DNA of 64,000 bases from Synechococcus sp. HK01-R (GTDB lineage Bacteria; Cyanobacteriota; Cyanobacteriia; PCC-6307; Cyanobiaceae). The DNA is taken from positions 124,001 to 188,000 of the forward strand of contig NZ_CP059059.1 of the NCBI RefSeq assembly GCF_014217855.1, read 5' to 3'. The notes under the pieces were generated by a model that saw only the letters and a program-made list of their open reading frames with translations, ran no database searches and had not been told where the DNA came from. Position numbers and translations under genes: made by a program. This document shows positions 27,093 to 34,625 of the stretch, piece after piece; within the stretch, counting starts at the first letter, position 1, and each line of letters starts with the position of its first letter.

Positions 27093-28541
27093 ATGCTGGA
27101 AGCACATGCCCATCAGCAACTCAAGCAACTGCTGCTGCAGGAGCGCTCGGCGTGGCCGCATCACCTGACTCTGAGTCGCCTGATCGCCCGAGGGCTACGG
27201 CGTCGGGATCACGCCCTCATTCAACTCAGCCCCTGCAGCCAGGATCAATGGTGGCTTGGGCTCCTGGTTCCCCTCTCTCTTCAGAGCCGCCACTGCGTGC
27301 TGGTCCTTGAGGACCAGCAGCGCCAGCGTCTACTCCAGGTGGAGCGCCCGAGGCTGCAAGCGGAGGGTTTGCAGCTGCCCTGCTGGCAGGGACTAGAAGC
27401 ACCGCAGGGCGATCAGCTCTGGTTGCTCAATACCCAAGAGCTGGTCGAGGCCCAACGACTCGGCCTCCTACGGGCTCACCATCTTTTGATCATCCCTGAG
27501 GCTGATCAGCTCAGCCAAAGACTTCGACGGGCGATGGCTCTGACCTTAACGGCGTCGGACTGGGAAAGTCTTCGTCGGGCCCAGCCCAGTGCCGACGGAG
27601 CATTGCTGGAGCTGTATGAACGCCTCAGTCGCCAACTGTTTGGCCAGGCGACCCACAGTGATGCCAGCGTGCGTTTGCAGAGCTGTCAGCTCCAAAGCCT
27701 GCGCGACCTGCTGAGCCTTCTGCAACCACTGCCAGCCCCATGGGCACGCGTCCTGGCGGCCGATCCGCAGCATTGGGCCAGCTGGGCTCAGCTTGACCAC
27801 CGCCTGCTGCAATGGAGCTGGCACCTCCAGGCCCTGGAGCCCCTGAACCAGCTGCATGCCCTGTTGAAGGACCATCCAATCCTGCTTCTCAGCAGCAATG
27901 GGAACAGCGGACCTTTGCAGGCGGAATTACGCAGTGCCGGCTTCCAAGCCGAGGTTGATGTGCATCTGCGCGAGCCGTCGCTTCTGGAGCCGGTCCCTCT
28001 TTTTGCACCCCGCCGACAACCGCTGCCGAACACCGAGGTGTACGCGCAACACCTGCTCGAACAGTCCCGACGACTGATTCTCGGACGCGCCGGGATGACG
28101 ATCGTGCTGCTCAATGACCCACAGATGCGCCAGCGTCTCACCAGCGAACTGGCGGGAGAATTCGGCAGCCGCGTCCTGGAGCAGGCGACCGCCCCGGAAG
28201 CCAATGGTGTGATCTGCTGCTCCTGGGAGTGGTGGCTAACGCATCAGTCGCAGCTGCCGGCTCCCGATCAGCTGATCGTGGCACTGCTACCGATCGCCAG
28301 CCTGGAAAGCCCCCTAACGGCAGCCCGGGTGGAAGCTCTCAAGCAGCAGGGGCGGGACTGGTTCAGGGAACTTCTGCTTCCAGAAGCCCTCAGCCTGATG
28401 GCCCCGGCGATTGCTCCGCTTCGCCGCAGCGGCGGTCGTCTTGCAGTGCTGGACGGACGACTGCGGGGTCGAAGCTGGGGCGAACAGGTGTTTCAGGCCC
28501 TGCAACCGTGGACCCCCTTACACCGGCTCCTGCCTGACTAA
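27093..28541 (+). CDS. Degenerate DinG/XPD-like helicase protein
   Basis: 482 residues. It resembles DinG-type superfamily 2 helicases as found in picocyanobacteria: an N-terminal helical region, HLLIIPEADQLSQRLRRAM in the place of a DEAH box, then a C-terminal half with ILLLSSNGNSG, PRRQPLPNTEVYAQHL, VLLNDPQMRQRLTSELAGEFG and GGRLAVLDGRLRGRSWGEQVF. No Walker A is visible; the expected place reads GLLVPLSLQSRHCVLVLE. ATP-driven unwinding is therefore doubtful. ATG 27093 was preferred to the TTG just before it. No membrane segments. Confidence 0.6.
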   Translation: MLEAHAHQQLKQLLLQERSAWPHHLTLSRLIARGLRRRDHALIQLSPCSQDQWWLGLLVPLSLQSRHCVLVLEDQQRQRLLQVERPRLQAEGLQLPCWQGLEAPQGDQLWLLNTQELVEAQRLGLLRAHHLLIIPEADQLSQRLRRAMALTLTASDWESLRRAQPSADGALLELYERLSRQLFGQATHSDASVRLQSCQLQSLRDLLSLLQPLPAPWARVLAADPQHWASWAQLDHRLLQWSWHLQALEPLNQLHALLKDHPILLLSSNGNSGPLQAELRSAGFQAEVDVHLREPSLLEPVPLFAPRRQPLPNTEVYAQHLLEQSRRLILGRAGMTIVLLNDPQMRQRLTSELAGEFGSRVLEQATAPEANGVICCSWEWWLTHQSQLPAPDQLIVALLPIASLESPLTAARVEALKQQGRDWFRELLLPEALSLMAPAIAPLRRSGGRLAVLDGRLRGRSWGEQVFQALQPWTPLHRLLPD

Positions 28542-28602
28542 AAAAACGCAATCAAGCCTGCGTGAGCCCACTTAGGCTCCCCAAAGAACCAATCGCCTTT
28601 GC

Positions 28603-28842
28603 ATGGGAGAAGCCCGACGCCGCGCCAGCCAGGGCCTGCCGCCCCGCCAGCCTCGTGCGAACCCTGCAGACCAGGAGCGGGTTGCACCTTGGCTGCCCCT
28701 CACCAAACAGCAAACCAATCAGTTCGTATCGATCACGACCCGCGGTGCCTGGATCGGGATTGGCGCCCTGGTGGTGTTCTGGGTGGTGGTGCGCTTCATC
28801 GGACCCGCTGCAGGCTGGTGGACCCTGGCCGATATGCCTTGA
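28603..28842 (+). CDS. DUF2839 membrane protein
   Basis: 79 residues starting MGEARRRASQGLPPR, with a basic N-terminal half, PWLPLTKQQTNQFVSITTRGAWIG, and one C-terminal membrane helix (about 50-70). This matches cyanobacterial DUF2839, whose function is unknown. A single helix with a positive N-terminal face suggests a thylakoid or plasma membrane protein with cytosolic N-terminus. It stands alone between the helicase-like gene and the next hypothetical. Confidence 0.85.
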   Translation: MGEARRRASQGLPPRQPRANPADQERVAPWLPLTKQQTNQFVSITTRGAWIGIGALVVFWVVVRFIGPAAGWWTLADMP

Positions 28843-28906
28843 TCCACCTATTACGAAACAGCGCAGCAGTAAACAGGCGACAATCGAGGCCTGTCAAAGG
28901 TGAGAC

Positions 28907-29458
28907 ATGCCCGTCTGCGTGCTGGTACTGAAAGACTGGAGTGACGCGGCGTCTCTGCAAACCAAGCTCAAAGCCCAGGCCCTGCCGCTGCTTCAAAGCG
29001 TGCTGGTACCGCCGGAAGGTGGGGACGGGCAGTTGCCAGACGAAGGAGATGGAGCCACCGGACTCCAGTGCGAACTCATCGATCGGGTGGAGCTGCTCAA
29101 CCCCAACCTGGCGCGGCAACGACGCCAACGGGGCATGGCCCGCTGGCTGATGCCCTTTGGCTTTCTCGCTGGGCTCACCTTTACCCAGATCACCACGCTG
29201 GAAACCTTCTCCGCCCTCGGCACCTGGGCTCAACCGATGATCGGCGGCCTCCTGGGGATGGGCTCCGGCCTTATGGGTAGCTATGCCGCCGCCGCGAGCG
29301 TGCCCTCCGACAATGAAGACGGGGTGCGAATCCTTCGCAATCGCCATCAGGAGAAACGCTGGCTTCTTTTGCTGGAGACCCCAACGGGTATCGAGCCCCC
29401 CTGGCAGCTCCTGCAAAGTGCTCGTCCGATCCAGGTGGTGCGCCTGAGCGAGCTCTGA
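28907..29458 (+). CDS. Membrane protein with Gly-zipper segment, unknown function
   Basis: 183 residues. A soluble N-terminal part, a basic stretch LARQRRQRGMARW, then two hydrophobic segments: LMPFGFLAGLTFTQITTLETFSAL and PMIGGLLGMGSGLMGSYAAAAS, the second rich in small residues like a glycine zipper. A soluble C-terminus (LLLLETPTGIEPPWQLLQ) follows. ATG 28907 begins MPVCVLVLKDW. Its stop overlaps the next ATG (TGATG), so it is likely coupled to the PSII S4 gene. I do not recognise a characterised family. Confidence 0.65.
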   Translation: MPVCVLVLKDWSDAASLQTKLKAQALPLLQSVLVPPEGGDGQLPDEGDGATGLQCELIDRVELLNPNLARQRRQRGMARWLMPFGFLAGLTFTQITTLETFSALGTWAQPMIGGLLGMGSGLMGSYAAAASVPSDNEDGVRILRNRHQEKRWLLLLETPTGIEPPWQLLQSARPIQVVRLSEL

Positions 29459-30258
29459 TGTTGCCCCGCGAACCACTCCTGCAGGGCAGTCGCCTTAGGG
29501 CCGGACTGGAGCCACTTCTCGATCTAGCCGATGAGGTATTGCGCACCTGGCAGCCAGGCTGGAGTCCCTTCCTTTCTGCCCCCCTCCAGAACGAAGCGCT
29601 CGCCCGATTCTCGTCCTTGACTGAGCTGCGCTGGGATCGGGAAGGGGGCTACCCGGCCGCGGAGCGCTGTCGCCTGCGCTGCCAGCGCAGCGGCGGAGAG
29701 CCCACAGAGAAGAGCAGCCCATCCCTCGCGACGGATGTGCCGATCCACGGCCTATCAGTGGAAGGCAACTTTCTGTTTGACCCCCTCTCTCCGGCTGACA
29801 TGCACCAAGCTCTCGAAGGGATGGGCGTTGAGGAGGGGATGCTCGGGGATATCTGGATCCGCGGAGATCGGGGGGCTCAACTGCTCTGTACCCCCGAGGC
29901 GGCAGCCTTGCTTGATGGGCGGCGAGGGGTGGTGCGCGATGTGGAGATCCTCTGCGAGTCGATGGCGCCGGAAGCCCTTCAACTTCCCGCCCTGCGCGCG
30001 GTCAAACGCCTAAGCAGCGTTGAAGCCTCCTGCCGACTCGATGCGATCGCCTCTGCAGGGTTCGGGCTTTCACGCTCCAAAGTCAGCCAGCAGATTCGCG
30101 CAGGAAAGCTCCGGCTGAACTGGGAGCCCGTTCGCCAGGCAAGCCGCGATCTACAGGTGGGCGATTGCCTACAGCTCCAGGACAGGGGAAGCGTGGAGGT
30201 GCTCTCGCTGACTCTGACCAAACGTGATCGCTGGCGCGTCGACATGGAGCGACGCTGA
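29458..30258 (+). CDS. Photosystem II S4-domain protein (YlmH-like)
   Basis: 266 residues. The N-terminal 170 residues resemble the YlmH RNA-binding region (ALEGMGVEEGMLGDIW, CTPEAAALL), and the C-terminus is an S4 domain: SSVEASCRLDAIASAGFGLSRSKVSQQIRAGKLRLNWEPV. Cyanobacterial and plant members are annotated as photosystem II S4 domain proteins, and the bacterial relative YlmH binds stalled ribosomal subunits. ATG 29458 overlaps the preceding stop codon. Confidence 0.85.
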   Translation: MLPREPLLQGSRLRAGLEPLLDLADEVLRTWQPGWSPFLSAPLQNEALARFSSLTELRWDREGGYPAAERCRLRCQRSGGEPTEKSSPSLATDVPIHGLSVEGNFLFDPLSPADMHQALEGMGVEEGMLGDIWIRGDRGAQLLCTPEAAALLDGRRGVVRDVEILCESMAPEALQLPALRAVKRLSSVEASCRLDAIASAGFGLSRSKVSQQIRAGKLRLNWEPVRQASRDLQVGDCLQLQDRGSVEVLSLTLTKRDRWRVDMERR

Positions 30259-30346
30259 GGGGAACGGATCGCTCCGGCTGCTAGGTTCACTCTCTCAGCG
30301 GAACGACCCGCTGCTACGCCTCACGCAAATGCTTGATGCGTCGAGA

Positions 30347-30418
30347 GGGCGATTAGCTCAGAGGTAGAGCACTACCTTGACACGGTAGGAGTCACTGGTT
30401 CGATTCCAGTATCGCCCA
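30347..30418 (+). tRNA. tRNA-Val(GAC)
   Basis: A 72-nt cloverleaf starting GGGCGAT, D arm TAGCTCAGAGG, anticodon loop TTGACAC (anticodon GAC, Val), T arm ACTGGTTCGATTCCAGT, closing ATCGCCC with discriminator A. CCA is not encoded. It lies 28 bases before murD on the same strand. Confidence 0.96.
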
Positions 30419-30445
30419 CTTTCTCAACGGAGACAGGACACAGGA

Positions 30446-31846
30446 ATGGCGCGCACCGTTGTGGTGGGGCTTGGGCGCTCAGGGGTCGGAGCCGCGCGTC
30501 TGCTCAGGGCTCAGGGCCTCGCTGTCACGGTGCTGGAGCGGGATCAGGGATCGAGCCAAGAGGAGAAGGCGCAACTCCTACGGGCCGAAGGGATTGACGT
30601 GCAGCTTGGGCGACCCCTGATGCCCGAGAGCTTCACGCCCTGGCTCAACGCAGCCTCCCCCGATGACGGCCTTGCTGCCGTGGTCGTGAGCCCCGGAATC
30701 GCTTGGGATCACCCGACCCTCAATCAGCTCCGCTCTCACGGTGTCTCCGTGCTTGGGGAAATGGCTGTGGCCTGGCAGGCCCTGCAGATGGCCCCCTGGA
30801 TCGGGATCACCGGCACCAACGGCAAGACCACTGTGACCCAGCTGCTTCAGCACGTGCTGAGCCATGGCGGCCTGTCGGCACCGATGGCAGGCAACGTTGG
30901 GAACTCGGCCGCTGAACTCGCCCTTTTGCTCCAAAGCGAGCAGCTGCCTTGCCCTGACTGGGTCGTAATGGAAATGAGCAGTTATCAGATCGAAGCGGCG
31001 GCCACGGTCGCTCCCCGGATCGGCATCTGGACGACGCTCACGCCCGACCATCTCGAGCGCCACGGGACCCTCGAGGCTTACCGCTCCATCAAACGGAGTT
31101 TGCTGGAGCGCTCTCAGGTGCGGATTTTCAATGCCGATGATCCCGACCTTCAAGCCCATCGCGCCTCCTGGAGCCAAGGCATCTGGATCAGCGCTGCAGG
31201 GCCTGGTGAGGGCGCTGAGCCTGCTGACCTCTGGTGTGATGAGAACGGCACAGTGCGAGCCCCCTCAGGCCCCTTGTTTCCCGCCTCAGCGCTGGCGATG
31301 CCCGGGGCCCACAACCGTCAGAACATGCTCATGGTCACTGCCGCTGCCTTGGAAGTAGGACTCGATCCGGGCACGATTGAGGCCGGACTGCGCAGCTTCC
31401 CTGGGGTTCCCCACCGCCTCGAGCGGCTTGGGCTGCTCGAGGGCATGGACGTGTTCAACGACAGCAAGGCCACCAACTACGACGCTGCCGTCGTCGCCCT
31501 GCGCTCCGTACCAGGCCCGATTGTGGTGCTTGCAGGCGGGCAAACCAAACAAGGAGATGCCACGGAATGGCTGCGCCTGATGCAGGAGCACGCCTGCGCA
31601 GCCGTGCTTTATGGCCGTGGAGCCGAAGAGCTAAAGAGTCTGCTGAAGAGCAGTGATTTTTCAGGGGTGGTGGAGAGCACCCTTGATCTGAATACAGCGG
31701 TGCCGCTGGCGATCGAACTCGGACGCCGACAGAAGGCCGCAAGCCTGTTGCTGTCCCCGGCATGCGCCAGTTTCGATCAATACCGCGATTTTGAAGCGCG
31801 TGGCGATCATTTCCGCACCCTGATCAACGCCCGTCTCTCCCCCTAA
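30446..31846 (+). CDS. murD: UDP-N-acetylmuramoylalanine--D-glutamate ligase
   Basis: 466 residues. MurD adds D-Glu to UDP-MurNAc-Ala in peptidoglycan synthesis. It shows N-terminal VVVGLGRSGVGAARLL, VSPGIAWDHP, ATP site GITGTNGKTTVTQLL, MEMSSYQIEA, LTPDHLERHGTLEAY, ALAMPGAHNRQNMLM, DVFNDSKATNYDAAVVAL and SPACASFDQYRDFEARGDHF. ATG 30446 follows GGAGACAGG. The gene follows tRNA-Val directly. Confidence 0.97.
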   Translation: MARTVVVGLGRSGVGAARLLRAQGLAVTVLERDQGSSQEEKAQLLRAEGIDVQLGRPLMPESFTPWLNAASPDDGLAAVVVSPGIAWDHPTLNQLRSHGVSVLGEMAVAWQALQMAPWIGITGTNGKTTVTQLLQHVLSHGGLSAPMAGNVGNSAAELALLLQSEQLPCPDWVVMEMSSYQIEAAATVAPRIGIWTTLTPDHLERHGTLEAYRSIKRSLLERSQVRIFNADDPDLQAHRASWSQGIWISAAGPGEGAEPADLWCDENGTVRAPSGPLFPASALAMPGAHNRQNMLMVTAAALEVGLDPGTIEAGLRSFPGVPHRLERLGLLEGMDVFNDSKATNYDAAVVALRSVPGPIVVLAGGQTKQGDATEWLRLMQEHACAAVLYGRGAEELKSLLKSSDFSGVVESTLDLNTAVPLAIELGRRQKAASLLLSPACASFDQYRDFEARGDHFRTLINARLSP

Positions 31847-31864
31847 TCTTCCTGGGAGCATGCG

Positions 31865-32335
31865 GTGACCCTTTTGGCGTACTGGCTGATGAAAAGCGAG
31901 CCTGACGTCTATGGAATCCAGGACTTGGCGCGCGAGCGGGAGACCCTTTGGGACGGGATCCGCAATTATCAAGCCCGTAATTTCATGCGCAGCATGAACA
32001 TCGGCGATCAAGCCTTTTTTTATCACTCCAATTGCAAACCTCCGGGCATTGTTGGCCTGATGGAGGTGGTTGAGACCGGTCTCACCGATCCGACCCAGTT
32101 CGATCCCAGCTCCAAGTACTACGACCCGGCGTCCAAACAGGAGTCTCCTCGCTGGGACTGCGTGCGGCTCCGCTATGTGGGAGTGTTTGCCGAGCTGCTG
32201 AGCCTCGATGCCCTGAGGGAGACGTACAACGAAGAGCAGCTCACGGTCGTACGCCGCGGCAATCGATTGTCGATCCTGCCCGTAGCGGATCCGATCGCCA
32301 CCGATCTGCTGAGCCGCCTTGGAACGCTCCACTGA
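31865..32335 (+). CDS. EVE-domain protein
   Basis: 156 residues, a single EVE (PUA-like) domain of the kind that reads modified bases or RNA. Motifs: WLMKSEPDVYGIQDLARE, LWDGIRNYQARNFMRSM, GDQAFFYHSNCKPPGIVGLMEVV, and DCVRLRYVGVFAELLSL. GTG 31865 is used; ATG 31889, just before KSEPD, would remove eight residues. Its last 17 bases overlap the start of the next gene if TTG 32319 is used. Confidence 0.88.
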   Translation: MTLLAYWLMKSEPDVYGIQDLARERETLWDGIRNYQARNFMRSMNIGDQAFFYHSNCKPPGIVGLMEVVETGLTDPTQFDPSSKYYDPASKQESPRWDCVRLRYVGVFAELLSLDALRETYNEEQLTVVRRGNRLSILPVADPIATDLLSRLGTLH

Positions 32336-33068
32336 GACCGTCCTCCCTTCCCCAGGACGTGAGGTTCTGCCCCTGGCCACCGTGCTGCCCAGGGCCTGGA
32401 TTGGCTTCAGCCAGGCCCCCTGGCATTCCCTGGGGCTTTCAGCGCTGACACTCTTGGCTGCCGTCGGGCCAGGTGTGCTCGCCAGCGATTTGCGGACTAG
32501 CGACCTGCCGCTCATCGTCGCCCTTGGGGATCTGCTAGTAGCAGCCAGCCTTTTACTGCCGATAGGGCCACTGATGGCTCTCCTCGACTTGGCGGATCAG
32601 CTTCTACCAGCCGCATCCAGTGAGAGGTCACCCTCCAGGATCGCTAGGCCTGACCACCAACCTCGGCTCCTCTGGCTATGGCGTCAGGGACTGGCGCTGC
32701 TGACTCTCGAAGGACTGATCTTCATCGGCGCTTTCAGCAGCATTCGACTGATCAGCTGGCTCTTGCTTGGTCAGAGCCCTGTCTTGGCGGGAGCCAGTGT
32801 GCTGCTGGGAAGCCTGGCCACAGCCCTCTGGGGAACGGGACAGGTGTTAGCCCTGCCGCTGCTCGTGCACCATCACCATCGCCCCCTTGCAGCCATGGAC
32901 CACAGCCGCCGCATTGTTCAGGCGAACCGCCTGAAGATTCTTGCCCTGATCGGCCTCCTGCTCGGTCTCAATGCCTTGGGGCTCATGGGTGCCTGCCTTG
33001 GGCTGTTATTCAGCCTTTCCCTCAGCGCCCTCGTGCTGATGGCCAGCTGCCGCACTCAAATCTGCTGA
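32319..33068 (+). CDS. Multi-pass membrane protein of unknown function
   Basis: About 249 residues with roughly five or six hydrophobic segments (for example near 37-57, 67-90, 125-150, 155-175, 205-245) and little else. A His cluster, HHHHRPLAAMDHSRR, lies between the last helices. No family recognised; DUF-type integral membrane protein. TTG 32319 is the longest start and overlaps the EVE gene; a GTG near 32382 is another option. Its stop overlaps the DUF2811 gene on the other strand by 13 bases. Confidence 0.55.
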   Translation: MERSTETVLPSPGREVLPLATVLPRAWIGFSQAPWHSLGLSALTLLAAVGPGVLASDLRTSDLPLIVALGDLLVAASLLLPIGPLMALLDLADQLLPAASSERSPSRIARPDHQPRLLWLWRQGLALLTLEGLIFIGAFSSIRLISWLLLGQSPVLAGASVLLGSLATALWGTGQVLALPLLVHHHHRPLAAMDHSRRIVQANRLKILALIGLLLGLNALGLMGACLGLLFSLSLSALVLMASCRTQIC

Positions 33069-33274
33069 AGCAGCGACTGACGCCTGAACATGTTGCCGAC
33101 ATACAGGCGCGTAATCGCCCTTGACTCGACGCCGTTCTGAACCAGAAAGCCGGCAAGGGCCGCCTGAACGAGACGGTACTGATCCCAGTTGGGATAATTC
33201 TCGATGAAGCGGGTCATGGCCTCCTGCAGAGGCAGGGGCAATTCAGCCTGAAAACTGACCAGTGCAGCGTCCAT
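33056..33274 (-). CDS. DUF2811 family small protein
   Basis: 72 residues. The core (VSFQAELPLPLQEAMTRFIENYPNWDQYRLVQAALAGFLVQNG) is the cyanobacterial DUF2811 pattern, resembling a ribbon-helix-helix-like fold; function unknown. ATG 33274 has a good Shine-Dalgarno (GGAG, four bases upstream). The frame continues to GTG 33394, but the extra 40 residues lie outside the domain. The C-terminus converges on the membrane protein gene. Confidence 0.75.
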   Translation of the reverse strand: MDAALVSFQAELPLPLQEAMTRFIENYPNWDQYRLVQAALAGFLVQNGVESRAITRLYVGNMFRRQSLLQQI

Positions 33275-33670
33275 GGCTCCAGAGGCATCGGATGCAGATG
33301 ACCCACAACCTGAGGGGCTCATGAGCTCTGACTGCATCATTTGCGCTGCTTCTGGCTGCATCTCTGAATCACCGATCGACCACCAGTTCTCCACACCGCG
33401 AGGACCACGTCAAGGGCAGCCTCATCGAGCCTTCCCACCCCTTCTCCCCATGAGACTCGAGCTATCAAGCCCTTTCAGGAGAAGCGATGCCGCCTGAAAA
33501 GGCCCATCACAACCAAGGCAACCAACGTCAAGAGGGATCAACCCGATTCATCCGGTTTTCCACAAACTCCGCGAGAGCAGGTCGCAACAGGAGAGAACCT
33601 GTGGAAAAGCTGTTCAATGCGGGGCAAAGGCGGTGGAGGAAGCCCCATTCGCTCAAATGATCAGAAGAAC
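33275..33670. other. 396-bp gene-free region
   Basis: No credible gene lies between DUF2811 and DUF1818. The upstream flank of DUF2811 stays open on the minus strand to 33394 but lacks domain similarity. The main content is a pair of DnaA-box-like 9-mers at 33556 and 33600 (reported separately) and a one-mismatch copy, TTCTCCACA, at 33387-33395. Promoters for the two flanking minus-strand genes or for DUF2811 may also lie here; I cannot define them. Confidence 0.5.
33556..33608. promoter_or_regulatory. Inverted pair of DnaA-box-like sites
   Basis: TTTTCCACA at 33556-33564 and its exact reverse complement TGTGGAAAA at 33600-33608. TTTTCCACA is the DnaA-box form reported for cyanobacterial origins, one base from the E. 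coli TTATCCACA. Two perfect copies within 53 bases are unlikely by chance at this GC content. No dnaN or dnaA is nearby, so this is a candidate DnaA-binding locus, not an assigned origin. Confidence 0.45.
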
Positions 33671-34051
33671 TTATCTCGAGCCTGAATCCCAGATCGTTCT
33701 CATCGCCGCCGTCACAGCCTGAGCAGCTGGCGCAGGCCAATGGCCTTCCACTCCCCTTCCGCCGGTCGCGTCAGCTTCAAGCAGAACCTGCAGCGCCCAT
33801 CGATCCCGATGGCCCTCCAGGCAGCCCCACCAGGGCGCTCTCTCCATTTCCAGCGTGATCGCCTCTTCTTCAAGCAGCTGATCCACCAGCGCCTGATGCT
33901 GATTGGTGAGCTCCGAAACCAAGGCCACCAGGCCCTGCCACTCCCCTTCGGTTAGCTCAAATGCCCAAGCCTCCCCTCCAATCAACACGGGATAACGGAG
34001 ACGACTGGGATCGTGGGCCAGGCGCCAGCCAGGCCCTTCCTGCTGAATCAT
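33671..34051 (-). CDS. DUF1818 family protein
   Basis: 126 residues, soluble. The sequence ([62 protein letters not shown]) fits the cyanobacterial DUF1818 family, which forms a KOW- or whirly-like fold; function unknown. ATG 34051 overlaps the rpoZ stop (ATGA), so it is translationally coupled to the RNA polymerase omega gene. Confidence 0.8.
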   Translation of the reverse strand: MIQQEGPGWRLAHDPSRLRYPVLIGGEAWAFELTEGEWQGLVALVSELTNQHQALVDQLLEEEAITLEMERAPWWGCLEGHRDRWALQVLLEADATGGRGVEGHWPAPAAQAVTAAMRTIWDSGSR

Positions 34052-34275
34052 CCAGGGAGCAAGTCAGGCTGATCCTGCTCATCACTCAGCTCGATAATGG
34101 CCCTCTGCACCGGCTTGACGCTGGACTCCTCAAGCAGCCCGTCGAAGTCGTCAAAACGACGCTGTTTGGCCCGGAACGCAATCCGAACGGTCGTGAGATA
34201 GCGATTGCTTGATTGGCGGATCAGGCTTTCACCGCGCTTGGCCAGATCCTGAGAGCTCAAACCGGCACCGATCAC
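34048..34275 (-). CDS. rpoZ: RNA polymerase omega subunit
   Basis: 75 residues. The cyanobacterial omega pattern is clear: [36 protein letters not shown], ending [11 protein letters not shown]. Omega stabilises beta prime and helps assemble RNA polymerase. GTG 34275 begins the protein. It overlaps DUF1818 by four bases and follows the next upstream gene after 26 bases. Confidence 0.93.
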   Translation of the reverse strand: MIGAGLSSQDLAKRGESLIRQSSNRYLTTVRIAFRAKQRRFDDFDGLLEESSVKPVQRAIIELSDEQDQPDLLPG

Positions 34276-34301
34276 GATTGACCTGACAACAATTCACCAC
34301 T

Positions 34302-34586
34302 CTAAGTGAGCATGTCGCTGTGGAACGGCACATGCATCGGATAGGTGCGCTGCAGGCTGCCAGGAACTCGCAAAACGATCTGACGCCCCAGCCCCATGGC
34401 GGCGAGGGGCTGTCGCAGCATCTCCAGCAATGCGCTGATCTCCTCAAGATGCGCCGCGTCAACGCATTCGATCCGAATACTTCCCCAGCTGCGCGACATC
34501 CTGCTGGCCCGAAGTGGTTCCAGCCGCTGCTCCAGCACAGGATCCTCCCTGTAGAAGGACATCACCAACCGCTGCAAGCGATCCAT
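34302..34586 (-). CDS. Conserved hypothetical protein (94 aa)
   Basis: A 94-residue soluble protein beginning MDRLQRLVMSFYREDPVLEQR and containing a strand-helix-strand core (WGSIRIECVDAAHLEEISALLEMLRQPLAAMGLGRQIVLRVPG). No family recognised. ATG 34586 has AAGGGG upstream; ATG 34607 would add seven residues. It is divergent from the Hsp70-like gene 39 bases away and leads into rpoZ-DUF1818. Confidence 0.6.
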   Translation of the reverse strand: MDRLQRLVMSFYREDPVLEQRLEPLRASRMSRSWGSIRIECVDAAHLEEISALLEMLRQPLAAMGLGRQIVLRVPGSLQRTYPMHVPFHSDMLT

Positions 34587-34625
34587 CCTGATACCCCTTA
34601 GTCTCATCGTTCTTCCAACCTGCCC

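Noticed and set aside
33657-33722. 21-codon plus-strand [22 protein letters not shown]
   Set aside because: Too short, no membrane segment like photosystem small subunits, and overlaps DUF1818.
33528-33740. Candidate small gene in the gap before DUF1818
   Set aside because: Overlaps the end of DUF1818 in another frame, no Shine-Dalgarno, and translation lacks any pattern.
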